64,000 nucleotides of DNA from an uncultured Pelagibacteraceae bacterium (lineage in GTDB: Bacteria > Pseudomonadota > Alphaproteobacteria > Pelagibacterales > Pelagibacteraceae), in the NCBI GenBank assembly GCA_902592655.1, contig CACJFE010000006.1, positions 19,686 through 83,685 of the forward strand, written 5' to 3'. This document shows positions 10,829 through 21,559 of this stretch, piece by piece (position 1 is the first letter of the stretch; each line of letters opens with the position of its first letter). The translations under genes were made by a program, and so were the position numbers. The notes below the pieces were generated by a model that was not told where the DNA came from, did not search any database, and saw nothing but the letters and a program-made list of their open reading frames with translations.

Positions 10829-11410
10829 TTATTTAGGTACTTTAAAGGTACCTTTTTTAAAGACGTCATTTTTAGCAATAATCTTTAGTGAGAAATTTAT
10901 ATTATTGTTATATTGATCTTTGATCTCCCACCCTTTCAAATCTAGATTTTTTTTGTCAAAAAAAATTGTAATTTCGTTATCACCAAAATAAACAAGCTTA
11001 ATTATTTGACCAGTTGACTCTAATTTTCCTGATTGCACAATTTCCAAAAGTTTATCTTTATAAAGAATATTTAAGAATGGAGATTTTGAAATTGGATAAT
11101 AATAAGTTTTATTATATCGCTTCTGTGTTATTGCTAATCTTTTATTATTGATAACTAATTCTTTTTCTTTATCATTAAAATAATTACACTTTAATTTACC
11201 AGGAAATTTTAAAAGACAACTACCTTTTTCTTTTTTTTCGTTACTTAATTGATCAAATGTAAATTCTAAAGAATTTAGATCATTTAATTTAGATATTATT
11301 TGGTCTTTTTCGTTAGCAGATAGAACCGAAGGTATTGATATAAAGAATGAGATGAAAAAAATTTTTTTAAAGAACTTCACGTTTACCAACATGATTTGCT
11401 TTGCTAACAA
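10829..11410 (-). CDS. lolA: LolA-like outer membrane lipoprotein carrier protein
   Basis: Signal peptide; LNSLEFTFDQ...FPGKLKCNY; position downstream of ftsK. Confidence 0.75.
   Translation of the reverse strand: MLAKQIMLVNVKFFKKIFFISFFISIPSVLSANEKDQIISKLNDLNSLEFTFDQLSNEKKEKGSCLLKFPGKLKCNYFNDKEKELVINNKRLAITQKRYNKTYYYPISKSPFLNILYKDKLLEIVQSGKLESTGQIIKLVYFGDNEITIFFDKKNLDLKGWEIKDQYNNNINFSLKIIAKNDVFKKGTFKVPK
10835..10858. terminator. Rho-independent-like hairpin between convergent GNAT and lolA, overlapping the lolA 3' coding end
   Basis: AGGTAC-TTTAAAG-GTACCT followed by a T tract. Confidence 0.6.
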
Positions 11411-13448
11411 TACCTTTTTCCTCCATCATATCAATAATTCTAGCAGCCCTATTGTATCCGATCTGTAGTTTTCTCTGTAAAAAACTTGTAGAAGCTTTTC
11501 TCTCATTTTTAATAATTTCTACTGCCTGATTAAATAATTCATCCGCATCACCCTCACCTCCAGGTGTTAATGAGTTTTCAGTTGTTTCTTGGGAAGTAAT
11601 CTCTTCCATATAATCTGGTTCTCCTTGAGCTCTTAGTGAATTAGTAATTTTTTCTATTTCCTGCTCAGAAACATATGGGCCATGAATTCTAACTATTCTG
11701 TTTGCAGATGACATAAACAACATATCTCCTTTACCAAGCAATTGCTCAGCACCCTGCTCTCCTAAAATAGTTCTACTATCAATTTTGGAACTTACTTGGA
11801 AAGATATCCTTGTTGGGAAATTCGCTTTTATTGTACCAGTTATAACATCGACACTTGGTCTCTGCGTAGCCATGATGATATGTATACCTGCAGCTCTTGC
11901 CATTTGTGATAATTTTTGAATGTAGTTTTCAATTTCTTTTCCAGCTACAAGCATTAAGTCTGACATCTCGTCTACTACAACAACGATGTAAGGCATTTTA
12001 AGCTTATGCTTAGAGTTATAGCCATCAATGTTCCTCACTCCTACCTTACTCATTAATTTATATCTGCTGTTCATTTCTTTGACTGTCCAAGATAAAGCTG
12101 ATGTGGCTTTTTTAGCATCAGTAATAACTGGAGTTAATAAATGAGGTATTCCTTCGTAAGTAGATAGCTCTAACATTTTTGGGTCAATTAAAATAAATTT
12201 ACAAAGTTCAGGACTTAGTTTGTAAAGCAGTGAAACGATTATAGTATTAATACAAACAGACTTTCCTGAACCAGTGGTGCCTGCAATTAAAAGATGAGGC
12301 ATTGATGTTAAATCACCAACAATTGGCATTCCCGAAATACTTTTACCTAATGCTATTGGAAGTCTTACATCTTTCTTTAAAAATTTATCATAAGAAATAA
12401 TTTCTCGTAACGATACGCCCTCTCTTTCCTCGTTTGGAATTTCAATCCCAACTGTGTTTTTTCCTGGAATGACCGAAACTCTTGTAGAAGTTGAACTAGT
12501 GTTTCTTGCTAAATCTTCAGATAAATTAATTATTTTTGATACTTTTACACCAGGCGCTGGTTCAAATTCATAAAGGCTTACTACTGGACCATTATTAATT
12601 GTTTTAACTTTGCCGTCTATACCAAAGTCTAATAATATTTTTTCCATAAACTCAGCGTCAGGACGATCTTTATTTACGTCAGAACTAAGTCTAGATAAAT
12701 TTTTTTCTAAATAACTTATATCTGGTAATTTATATTTAGTTTTTGTAGTAACTTGTTCTGTTTCAGAACTTGTGTCAGTATCAAAAGAAAAAGATTGTTG
12801 TGGTTTTTCTAAAGTCTGTGGCTGGTCTTCAATATTAATTTTACTAAAATCTGGTTCAATATTTTTCACAGCTTTTCTGCTAAATAGTGAAATAATTACT
12901 GAGAATACTTTTTTATAATTTATATCAGCTGAAAATGAAAAAAATATTATAGTTAATAAAAGTAATCCATAAATTGAATATATATTATCAATCCATGGAG
13001 CCCAAGTATTGATAAAGTTATATATTATTTTTCCAACGAAACCTGAATTACCATTATCAATTAACCAAAAAGAATTATCAAATGTTAAATAGATAAAAAC
13101 TGTACCTACAGTCAAATAAGCTACAACTAAAAATAATTTCAAAATTATTCTCCTTAACTCTTTTTTTATTATTAAATCTAACCCCCAGAATAAAAAGTTA
13201 AGCAATAATAAAAAAGAAGCTAAACCAAAACTTTGCAATAAAAAATCTGCAATACTACTTCCATAAATCCCAAAAAAATTCTGGATCTCGAAGCTCCTAT
13301 CCCCATAAACAAATGAAGGATCTTCAGGAGAATATGTTGTAAAAGCGATTGCAAGTGCGACACTTGTTAAAACTAAGATTAAACCTAGCAATTCAAAGGT
13401 TCGCTTTTTCAAAAAATTTGTTACACTATCTAAAAAGTTTGTATTCAT
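11367..13448 (-). CDS. ftsK: DNA translocase FtsK
   Basis: N-term TM segments; MPHLLIAGTTGSGKSVCIN; C-term gamma-type winged helix LQIGYNRAARIIDMME. Confidence 0.96.
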   Translation of the reverse strand: MNTNFLDSVTNFLKKRTFELLGLILVLTSVALAIAFTTYSPEDPSFVYGDRSFEIQNFFGIYGSSIADFLLQSFGLASFLLLLNFLFWGLDLIIKKELRRIILKLFLVVAYLTVGTVFIYLTFDNSFWLIDNGNSGFVGKIIYNFINTWAPWIDNIYSIYGLLLLTIIFFSFSADINYKKVFSVIISLFSRKAVKNIEPDFSKINIEDQPQTLEKPQQSFSFDTDTSSETEQVTTKTKYKLPDISYLEKNLSRLSSDVNKDRPDAEFMEKILLDFGIDGKVKTINNGPVVSLYEFEPAPGVKVSKIINLSEDLARNTSSTSTRVSVIPGKNTVGIEIPNEEREGVSLREIISYDKFLKKDVRLPIALGKSISGMPIVGDLTSMPHLLIAGTTGSGKSVCINTIIVSLLYKLSPELCKFILIDPKMLELSTYEGIPHLLTPVITDAKKATSALSWTVKEMNSRYKLMSKVGVRNIDGYNSKHKLKMPYIVVVVDEMSDLMLVAGKEIENYIQKLSQMARAAGIHIIMATQRPSVDVITGTIKANFPTRISFQVSSKIDSRTILGEQGAEQLLGKGDMLFMSSANRIVRIHGPYVSEQEIEKITNSLRAQGEPDYMEEITSQETTENSLTPGGEGDADELFNQAVEIIKNERKASTSFLQRKLQIGYNRAARIIDMMEEKGIVSKANHVGKREVL

Positions 13449-13503
13449 TACGAATCGATTACGTACTTTTTACCATTTTTATGAAAGTGTTAAAAATTTT
13501 TAT

Positions 13504-14613
13504 ATGATAAAACAGAGAATATGTATTGTTGGAGACGGTCTTTCAGGCTTAATGACAGCAATAGTTTTATCTAAATTATCGGGTATAGAAGTAAATCTTA
13601 TAGCTAAAAAAGGTATAAAAAACGCTGATAAAAGGACTACTGCTATTTCAGATACAAATTACAAGTTCATTAATCAAAATATTACAAGTTTAGGACAAAA
13701 ATTGTTCTGGCCATCAAAAAAAATTGAGCTTTTTTACGAAACCTCTAATGAAAATATAAATTTTTTAAATCTAAACGAAGCGAAATCTAATCTTATGTAT
13801 GTTTTTGAAAATGATAAAATTAAAAGTATATTATTGAAAGAAATTTCAAAAAATAAAATTAAATTAATTAGAAAAGATTTAAAAAATTTATATGAATTAA
13901 AAAATTATGATTTAATTATCCTCTGCGTAGGTGGAAAATCTAAAATTTACAACAGCATAACAAAAATTAGATCTATCAGGAAAGATTATAAAGAAATAGC
14001 TATTACAGGATATGTAAAACACAATTTTAAAACACTCAACACAAGCCAATTCTTTTTAAAAGAAGGCCCGCTAGCTATACTTCCTTTTTCAAAAAATTAT
14101 TTCTCTTTTGTTTGGAGCGTACAAAAATATTTTTTCGAAAATAATTCAAAAAAAATTACAACTATAGTTAAAAACAAAATTTTAGAAATATTGAAGAATA
14201 AAAAAGATATCACTATTAGCAATATTCAGACATACCCTATTTCTCTCAGTTTAAGAAGACAGTATTATAAAAAAAATATATTAATTCTTGGTGAGGGTTT
14301 GCATATTATTCATCCTGTAGCCGGTCAAGGTTTTAATCTAGTTTTAAGGGATATAAAAAAACTAAAAGAAATTATTAAATACTATGTAGGATTAGGTATT
14401 TCAATTAAAAATAGCTACGCGTTAAATGATTTTTATAATAGCAGAAAACCAGAAAATACTATAATGAGTCTAGGCGTTGATGCCACACACAGCTTCTTTA
14501 AACAAAATAAATATTTAGATCCATTCAAAGAAATAATTGTTAAAAATATTAAGAACAACGAGACATTAAAAAAATTCAGTAAAATAATCTCTAATCGAGG
14601 TTTATCATTATAA
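13504..14613 (+). CDS. FAD-dependent monooxygenase, UbiH/COQ6-like (divergent)
   Basis: CIVGDGLSGLMTAIVL GxGxxG; LGEGLHIIHPVAGQGFNLVLRDI FAD motif. Confidence 0.8.
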   Translation: MIKQRICIVGDGLSGLMTAIVLSKLSGIEVNLIAKKGIKNADKRTTAISDTNYKFINQNITSLGQKLFWPSKKIELFYETSNENINFLNLNEAKSNLMYVFENDKIKSILLKEISKNKIKLIRKDLKNLYELKNYDLIILCVGGKSKIYNSITKIRSIRKDYKEIAITGYVKHNFKTLNTSQFFLKEGPLAILPFSKNYFSFVWSVQKYFFENNSKKITTIVKNKILEILKNKKDITISNIQTYPISLSLRRQYYKKNILILGEGLHIIHPVAGQGFNLVLRDIKKLKEIIKYYVGLGISIKNSYALNDFYNSRKPENTIMSLGVDATHSFFKQNKYLDPFKEIIVKNIKNNETLKKFSKIISNRGLSL

Positions 14614-14617
14614 CTCA

Positions 14618-15946
14618 ATGAACATTTATGCTTTATCTTCGGGTAGAGGACCCTCTGGAATAGCTATCGTTAGAATATCAGGTAGTGAAACTCTTAAAAT
14701 TTGTCAAAATTTGACTAAGTCTAAAGAAATTAGGTCAAATGCAGTAAATTTTTGTAAGTTTTATGATCCTCAAAATGATAATGTAATAGATCCAGAGGCT
14801 CTATTATTGTGGTTTCCCGGGCCAAATAGCTATACTGGGGAGGATTTAGCAGAACTACAAATCCATGGGAGCAACGCAGTAATAAACGCTTTATTAAAAG
14901 TTCTTTCTGAGCAAAAAAACTGCAGACTAGCTGAACCAGGTGAGTTCACTAAAATTGCTTTTCAAAATGATAAAATTGATTTGTTAAAAGCAGAAAGTAT
15001 AGGAGATCTTATCCATTCCGAAACAGAATTACAAAGACAGCAAGCAATAAAATTAGTTCAAGGAAACGCATCAAATTATTATAATAATCTTAGGGAAAAA
15101 ATAATAAAATCTCTTGCATTTATAGAAGCAAAAATTGATTTTGCAGACGAAGACCTACCAGAAAAAGTACTAAAAGATGCCCACAATTCAATAAAAGAAA
15201 TTCATTCAGAAATTACTAAAATTATTGAGGATAATAAAGTTGGAGAAAAAATTAGAGACGGTTTTAGGGTTTCGATTATAGGAGAAGTTAATGCTGGAAA
15301 ATCATCATTATTAAATCTACTTTCTAAAAGAGATGTAGCAATTGTTTCAGATGAGGCTGGTACTACTAGAGATGTTATAGAAACCTACTTAAATCTAGAT
15401 GGATATCCTGTTCTTCTAGCTGACACTGCTGGTATTAGAGATACTCAAAATGAAGTAGAGAAAAAAGGAATTTCATTAGCACTTGGAAAATCAAAAGAAG
15501 CAGATTTAAATATAGTTATCATTGATAATTCATCAAAAAAAATTAACAATGAAATACTGAATATGATTGATAAAGATACTATAATTCTTTTAAATAAATC
15601 AGATGTGTCAGATAAGCAAAATCATAAATTCGATGTTGATACTTTGTTAGGTTCTGTAAAAAATAATAAAAATATTGATAAATTAATAGATTTGATTAAA
15701 GCTAAGTTAAGCAAAAAATTTACATCCAATAATAGCGCTTTAATTACTAGAGAAAGACATAGAGTAAAACTTAATGATTGCTTAAAAGAAATTGATAAGT
15801 TCCTAAAAAAAGATCAAAATAAAGACCTTGAATTAGCTGCTGAGGACCTAAGAATGGCCACACGACATCTTGGTAGTATCGTCGGTAAGGTAGATGTGGA
15901 AGAAATACTTGGATCTATATTCAAAGACTTCTGCATCGGTAAATAA
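14618..15946 (+). CDS. mnmE: tRNA modification GTPase MnmE
   Basis: RGPSGIAIVRISG, GEVNAGKSSLLN, ILGSIFKDFCIGK C-terminus. Confidence 0.97.
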   Translation: MNIYALSSGRGPSGIAIVRISGSETLKICQNLTKSKEIRSNAVNFCKFYDPQNDNVIDPEALLLWFPGPNSYTGEDLAELQIHGSNAVINALLKVLSEQKNCRLAEPGEFTKIAFQNDKIDLLKAESIGDLIHSETELQRQQAIKLVQGNASNYYNNLREKIIKSLAFIEAKIDFADEDLPEKVLKDAHNSIKEIHSEITKIIEDNKVGEKIRDGFRVSIIGEVNAGKSSLLNLLSKRDVAIVSDEAGTTRDVIETYLNLDGYPVLLADTAGIRDTQNEVEKKGISLALGKSKEADLNIVIIDNSSKKINNEILNMIDKDTIILLNKSDVSDKQNHKFDVDTLLGSVKNNKNIDKLIDLIKAKLSKKFTSNNSALITRERHRVKLNDCLKEIDKFLKKDQNKDLELAAEDLRMATRHLGSIVGKVDVEEILGSIFKDFCIGK

Positions 15947-15988
15947 AATACCTCTTGTATTCTTAATCTAGAGGTTTACATTCACAGA

Positions 15989-17857
15989 ATGACAAAACAA
16001 AGCTATGATGTAGTAGTTATAGGTGGAGGACATGCTGGATGTGAGGCAGCAGCAGCTTCCGCTAGAATGGGTGTAAATACAGCTCTTTTTACCCATAAAA
16101 TCGAGACTATTGGCGAAATGTCGTGTAATCCCGCTATAGGAGGACTTGGAAAAGGGCATCTTGTGAGAGAAATTGATGCTTTAGATGGTGTGATGGGTGT
16201 AGTAGCTGATAAATCAGGTATTCAATTTAGATTATTAAATAGAAGTCGAGGCCCGGCAGTGCAAGGACCAAGGACACAATCGGACAGATCTCTTTACAAA
16301 GAGCATATGCAAAAGATTTTAATAAATTATGAAAATTTAGATGTTGTAGCTGATCCAGTAGTAAAATTTTTATTTGATAACAACAAAGTTACAGGATTCG
16401 TTTGTCAGAGCGGCAAAGAAATAAAAACTAAAGAACTAATTCTTACTACGGGAACTTTTTTGAATGGTTTAATACATATTGGTGAAACACAGATACCAGC
16501 TGGTCGGTATGATGAAAAACCGTCTACTGGCTTAAGTGAACAACTAGCAAAATTTAAAATAAAAATTGGAAGATTAAAAACCGGAACGCCTCCTAGGTTA
16601 GATGGTGATACAATTAATTATGATGACTTAGAAATGCAGCCTGCTGATGATGATCATTATTATTTCTCTTTCTTGACGAACAAGATCAACAATAAACAGA
16701 TTAAATGTGGGATGACTTACACAAATAATGATGTTCATAAAATTATTAGTGAAAACATTTCAAGAAGCGCTATGTATTCAGGAAATATAAAAGGAGTAGG
16801 ACCTAGGTATTGTCCATCTATAGAGGATAAAATTGTTAAGTTTAAGGAAAAAGAAAAACACCAAATTTTCCTAGAACCAGAGGGATTAAAGGACAGTACT
16901 ATTTACCCAAATGGTATATCAACTTCTCTTCCAGAGGAGATACAGCTTAAAATATTAAGAAAAATCAAGGGTTTAGAGCATGTTAAGATGAAGAGGGCTG
17001 GATACGCGATTGAGTATGATTACGTGGATCCGAGGGAGTTAAAAGCAACCTTAGAAACCAAAAAAATTAATTCTTTATTTCTTGCTGGTCAAATCAATGG
17101 AACTACAGGGTACGAAGAAGCAGCAGCTCAAGGTTTGATAGCAGGCATAAATGCGGCTTTAAAGATTCGAAATCAAGAGGAGTTTATTTTAGATCGATCA
17201 ACTTCTTACATTGGCGTTATGATCGATGACCTGATTACTAAAGGAGTTACAGAACCTTATAGAATGTTTACATCTAGAGCCGAGTATAGACTAACTTTAA
17301 GAGCCGATAATGCCGATCAAAGACTAACTGACTTTGGAATCAATTTAAATTTAGTGAAGTCTGAAAGAAAAAAAATATTTAATGAAAAGAAAAAAAATAT
17401 TTTGGCTCTTAATTCAATTTTAAAAAACAATTATTTATCACCTAATCAAGCTAAGAAATATAATATTAAAATTGCTATGGATGGAGTAAAAAGATCTTGT
17501 TTAGAGATCATGGGTCAACGAAAAGTAAATATGGCAAAAATAAGGCAAGTTTTTCCTGATATTCCTAGTTTTCCAAGACATATAGAAAACCAAGTTGTAA
17601 TAGATACTCATTATATGGGTTACCTGGACAGACAAGACAGAGATATAGAGTCTTTTAAGAAAGACGAGTCAGTTATCATACCTGAGGGCATTGATTATGA
17701 AAAACTGAGCGGCCTATCTAATGAGATTAAGAGCAAGCTGCTCCAGGTGAAGCCTAAAACGCTAGGTCAAGCTATTCGTATTGACGGTGTTACGCCAGCA
17801 GCTATAATTATTCTTCTTTCACACATTAAAAAACTTAGATATAAAGCCTCTGCTTGA
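15989..17857 (+). CDS. mnmG: tRNA uridine-5-carboxymethylaminomethyl synthesis enzyme MnmG
   Basis: [37 protein letters not shown]. Confidence 0.98.
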   Translation: MTKQSYDVVVIGGGHAGCEAAAASARMGVNTALFTHKIETIGEMSCNPAIGGLGKGHLVREIDALDGVMGVVADKSGIQFRLLNRSRGPAVQGPRTQSDRSLYKEHMQKILINYENLDVVADPVVKFLFDNNKVTGFVCQSGKEIKTKELILTTGTFLNGLIHIGETQIPAGRYDEKPSTGLSEQLAKFKIKIGRLKTGTPPRLDGDTINYDDLEMQPADDDHYYFSFLTNKINNKQIKCGMTYTNNDVHKIISENISRSAMYSGNIKGVGPRYCPSIEDKIVKFKEKEKHQIFLEPEGLKDSTIYPNGISTSLPEEIQLKILRKIKGLEHVKMKRAGYAIEYDYVDPRELKATLETKKINSLFLAGQINGTTGYEEAAAQGLIAGINAALKIRNQEEFILDRSTSYIGVMIDDLITKGVTEPYRMFTSRAEYRLTLRADNADQRLTDFGINLNLVKSERKKIFNEKKKNILALNSILKNNYLSPNQAKKYNIKIAMDGVKRSCLEIMGQRKVNMAKIRQVFPDIPSFPRHIENQVVIDTHYMGYLDRQDRDIESFKKDESVIIPEGIDYEKLSGLSNEIKSKLLQVKPKTLGQAIRIDGVTPAAIIILLSHIKKLRYKASA

Positions 17858-18468
17858 TGCAGCAGCTTGAAGTCATAAATATTCTCAAAAAGAGTCTTAA
17901 TTTTAGCGATCATTCAATTGATAAGCTTAAAAAGTTCACTAGTCTAGTTTTAAAAGAAAATAAAAATTATAATTTAATTGCTAAAAGTACAGAAAATCAA
18001 ATTTGGCATAGACATATACTTGATTCAGCTCAATTAGTTAAGTTTATTGATTTTAATCTCAATTCCGTGGCTGATCTTGGCACTGGCGCAGGATTTCCTG
18101 GTCTCGTAGTAGAAATATTCAATAAAAATAAGGCTTTTCACGTGAAATTATATGAAAAATCACCAGTAAAAAGAAGGTTCCTAAAGGGAGTAATTAAGGA
18201 ATTATCTTTAAAAGCAGAGGTTTTAGGAGATGTTAGAGATGAAGTTATAGACTCTGAGATTATAATGTGCAGAGCTTTCAAAAAATTAGACTTAATAATA
18301 CAAGTTTCACGTGAAATCGCCAAAAAGCCACATAAATTAATGATTCTAAAAGGTCAAAATGCACAGAAAGAAATAAAAAATTCTTTTAAAATAAAAAAAT
18401 ACCCTTATAAATTAGAAAGAAGCATGACAAATAGAGATTCAAAAATAATTTTGATGGAGATTAATTAG
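17857..18468 (+). CDS. rsmG: 16S rRNA m7G527 methyltransferase
   Basis: YNLIAKST...WHRHILDS, DLGTGAGFPGL. Confidence 0.95.
   Translation: MQQLEVINILKKSLNFSDHSIDKLKKFTSLVLKENKNYNLIAKSTENQIWHRHILDSAQLVKFIDFNLNSVADLGTGAGFPGLVVEIFNKNKAFHVKLYEKSPVKRRFLKGVIKELSLKAEVLGDVRDEVIDSEIIMCRAFKKLDLIIQVSREIAKKPHKLMILKGQNAQKEIKNSFKIKKYPYKLERSMTNRDSKIILMEIN
18134..18149. promoter_or_regulatory. parS: Candidate parS site 1 (ParB binding palindrome) inside rsmG
   Basis: CTTTTCACGTGAAATT: perfect TTTCACGTGAAA core, 12/16 to TGTTTCACGTGAAACA. Confidence 0.75.
18303..18318. promoter_or_regulatory. parS: Candidate parS site 2 (ParB binding palindrome) inside rsmG
   Basis: AGTTTCACGTGAAATC: perfect TTTCACGTGAAA core, 13/16 to TGTTTCACGTGAAACA. 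Confidence 0.8.
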
Positions 18469-18471
18469 TAA

Positions 18472-19269
18472 ATGTCATCACCTGTAACTCTAGCAATCAT
18501 AAACCAGAAAGGTGGCGTGGGAAAAACCACTACCGTTATAAACTTAGCTGCCTCACTGTCCATTATGGGTCTAAATAATTTAGTTGTTGATTTAGATCCA
18601 CAAGGCAATGCAACAACTGGGCTAGGTAAAAACAATAATGATGAAGATAAAAATGTTTACAATCTTTTAATTAAAAAAAATAATATTGAAAATATAATTC
18701 AGAAAACTGATATTAAAAATCTAGATCTTATAGGTTCTCATGTAAATCTTTCTGGTCTTGAAGTAGAAACTGCAAATGACTCTAACAGAGCATTTGTATT
18801 GAAAGAAATTTTGAATTCAAAAAAAGAAGGTTTATTAAAAAAATACGATAATATTTTTATAGACTGTCCCCCGTCTCTGAGCTTATTAACAATAATGGCA
18901 TTAGTTGCTTCAGATGAATTATTGGTACCACTTCAAACAGAATTTTTTGCATTAGAAGGGATTACTCAACTTGTAAAAACAATAGATCGCATAAAAGAAA
19001 ATTTAAATCCTAGTCTTAAGATTAGAGGCATTTTACTTACAATGTTTGACAAAAGAAATAAACTTTCTTCTGAGGTTGATAGAGAAGCAAGAAATTATTT
19101 TAAAGATAAAGTTTACCAGACTGTAATTCAAAGAAACGTTCGGCTGTCTGAGGCGCCATCACACGGTTTACCATGTGTTGTGTATGATAAAAACTGTGTT
19201 GGTAGTAAATCATATTTTAAACTTGCTGAGGAATTTTTGGAGAAAAAACAAGTTGAGAGTGCTGCATGA
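18472..19269 (+). CDS. parA: Chromosome partitioning ATPase ParA
   Basis: AIINQKGGVGKTTTVINLAASL deviant Walker A; DPQGNATTGLG. Confidence 0.97.
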   Translation: MSSPVTLAIINQKGGVGKTTTVINLAASLSIMGLNNLVVDLDPQGNATTGLGKNNNDEDKNVYNLLIKKNNIENIIQKTDIKNLDLIGSHVNLSGLEVETANDSNRAFVLKEILNSKKEGLLKKYDNIFIDCPPSLSLLTIMALVASDELLVPLQTEFFALEGITQLVKTIDRIKENLNPSLKIRGILLTMFDKRNKLSSEVDREARNYFKDKVYQTVIQRNVRLSEAPSHGLPCVVYDKNCVGSKSYFKLAEEFLEKKQVESAA

Positions 19270-20120
19270 ACACTGGGAAGAAAAAGGGATTAGGTAGAGG
19301 TTTATCAGCCTTATTTGGCGATGAAAAAAACCAGGAAAAACAGGCTAAATCAAGCTCTTTAAATAAACTTTCAATTAGTGATTTAAGTAGAAATCCCTAT
19401 CAACCTAGACAAAATTTTAGCGAGATAAAACTCGAGGAACTAGCTAAATCTATTAAAAAAAATGGTATAATCCAACCAATAGCCGTTAGACCTAAAAAAT
19501 CTGTAGATGGTAAATTTGAAATTGTCGCCGGCGAGAGAAGATGGTTGGCTGCACAAAAAGCAGGCTTACATGAAATTCCTGTTACAGTTTTAGACCTAAG
19601 TGACGTCGAGTCTTTAGAAGTTGCCATAGTTGAAAACATTCAACGAGACGATCTTAATCCTATTGAGGAGGCTAAAGGTTATAGAAGATTAAATGAAGAA
19701 TTTAATTATGATCATGAGAGCATATCAAAACTAATGTCTAAAAGCAGGAGCCATGTTAGCAATACATTAAGGCTTCTTACACTGCCTAGTGATGTGATAT
19801 CTATGTTAGAAGAGGGGACACTCACGTCGGGCCAAGCTAGACCCTTAATTGGTCTATCAAATGCATCCACAATCGCTGAGGAAATAGTTGCAAAAAACTA
19901 TAGCGCAAGAAAAGTTGAATATTTAACAAGAAATAAGAAGAGTGATAATTCAGCAAAGAAAATCGACACAAACATAATTAAGGCACAAGAAAAAATAGAA
20001 AAAATATTGGGTTTAAAAGTTCACATTGTTAATCGTAAAAATAATTCAGGAAAAGTTGTAATTAAATATGAAGATTTGGATCAATTTGATCTTATTTCAG
20101 ATTTATTAACTAAGAATTAG
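19266..20120 (+). CDS. parB: Chromosome partitioning protein ParB
   Basis: GLGRGLSALFGD, RNPYQPRQNF, AGERRWLAA, ENIQRDDLNPIEEA. Confidence 0.97.
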   Translation: MNTGKKKGLGRGLSALFGDEKNQEKQAKSSSLNKLSISDLSRNPYQPRQNFSEIKLEELAKSIKKNGIIQPIAVRPKKSVDGKFEIVAGERRWLAAQKAGLHEIPVTVLDLSDVESLEVAIVENIQRDDLNPIEEAKGYRRLNEEFNYDHESISKLMSKSRSHVSNTLRLLTLPSDVISMLEEGTLTSGQARPLIGLSNASTIAEEIVAKNYSARKVEYLTRNKKSDNSAKKIDTNIIKAQEKIEKILGLKVHIVNRKNNSGKVVIKYEDLDQFDLISDLLTKN

Positions 20121-21099
20121 CGGATACACAAACATCTACTATAAATTTCTTTAGAGCAATTTCTTTATTTAAAACATTACTAGATTTAAAAATACACTCT
20201 AAACAGTATAATTCATCTAGCTTTGCATTTATTTTTTTATCGTTCCATTTTTTTATTTGCTCAATAAAGTTAGGTTTTTCTTTCCAAAATATCGGAGGTT
20301 TTAATTGATTTACTTTTTGTTCATAGGATTTATTTTTTTCCATTTTTGTTATTTCTTTTAGGTTGTTTAATCTTTGGTAGAATGAATTTATGTAAAATAT
20401 ATTTTTATCAGTGTCAAAATATGTTTCACTTAATAGACTGTTAGTTTTCGTTTTATCTCCTAATAGGGCTGCATCCCGCAGAAATTTAAAATCCTCATTA
20501 ACTCTGATGTTTAAAAGTTTTTCTAAATTAACAGTGTCTACTACTTTATTTTGAAAAAATGTTACTATTTTATTTAATTCATTATTAAGCTTTGATCTAT
20601 CCAAGTTTGCATTCCTGATTATTACATTAATATTTTCTGTATTTAGACCTCTAAATCCCTTTAACTTATCTAATACAATTCTTTTAAGTGTTTGTTCGTT
20701 ATCTTCATAACAAGGTACGACCGCAAAATTTTTTGATTTTTCAAAATAATTTCTCAATTTAGATTTCTTATCTAAAATTTCGGCAAAAAGAAAAATTTTT
20801 TGAGTATCAAGGTGTTGTGACAATTCTTCTATGGTTTTAGTAATCTTATCACTTGATTGATCAATTAGAATAATTTTTTCTTTTTCAAAAAGTGAATTAT
20901 TAGCGATTTCAGTAAATATCAAATTAGAGTTTTTTAAAATTTCGTCTTGATTAAAAAGTAATATTTCAGAATCTTTAAATGTTTTTTTAATTTCTTTTTT
21001 TATCTCGTCTTGGAGACCAACATTTTCTCCATAAATTAAAACTAAATTTTCATTTATGGCAGCGATATTTTTTTCAATTAAATAACTTTTATAAATCAT
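20110..21099 (-). CDS. holA: DNA polymerase III delta subunit
   Basis: YGENVGLQDEIKKEI; delta-subunit layout; position beside lptE-leuS. Confidence 0.85.
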   Translation of the reverse strand: MIYKSYLIEKNIAAINENLVLIYGENVGLQDEIKKEIKKTFKDSEILLFNQDEILKNSNLIFTEIANNSLFEKEKIILIDQSSDKITKTIEELSQHLDTQKIFLFAEILDKKSKLRNYFEKSKNFAVVPCYEDNEQTLKRIVLDKLKGFRGLNTENINVIIRNANLDRSKLNNELNKIVTFFQNKVVDTVNLEKLLNIRVNEDFKFLRDAALLGDKTKTNSLLSETYFDTDKNIFYINSFYQRLNNLKEITKMEKNKSYEQKVNQLKPPIFWKEKPNFIEQIKKWNDKKINAKLDELYCLECIFKSSNVLNKEIALKKFIVDVCVSANS

Positions 21100-21559
21100 T
21101 GAAATTAACTATTAATTGATCGATTATTTTCTCACTTATATTGTTAATTAACAAATCAATTAATTTTTTTTCGTTGTTTAATGTTTGAGAATGCTGTGAA
21201 GATACATCGTAAGCACCATTTTGTTTTATACTAAAATTATTCACTTTACTCTGATTTGCCTTTCTATAACTAACTTCTATATCTAAATCTATTTGATATT
21301 TTGTTATTTGATTTTTTATATTTTTATCCTTAATTGATTTGGTTTTTTTAGAATTAATGTCTAAAATAATTAATTCTTTGCCATTTTCCTTTTTGAAAGA
21401 CAATAATTTATTTTTCAATTTAAAATTTATTCTCTTTTCACCTTTTGTATTAATTTCTAGTATATTAAAAGTTTGTAGCTTTTTTTTATCAACAACTTGA
21501 TAACCGCAGTTAGAAATCACGATGAGTAAGATTAGTGAAAAATATAAATTTATTCTCAT
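21089..21559 (-). CDS. lptE: LptE-like LPS assembly lipoprotein
   Basis: Signal peptide with lipobox (VISNCGYQ); between leuS and holA. Confidence 0.75.
   Translation of the reverse strand: MRINLYFSLILLIVISNCGYQVVDKKKLQTFNILEINTKGEKRINFKLKNKLLSFKKENGKELIILDINSKKTKSIKDKNIKNQITKYQIDLDIEVSYRKANQSKVNNFSIKQNGAYDVSSQHSQTLNNEKKLIDLLINNISEKIIDQLIVNFNDL

Noticed and set aside
15950-15975. ACCTCT...AGAGGT inverted repeat in the mnmE-mnmG gap
   Set aside because: Only 6 bp with a 14-nt loop and no T tract; too weak to call.
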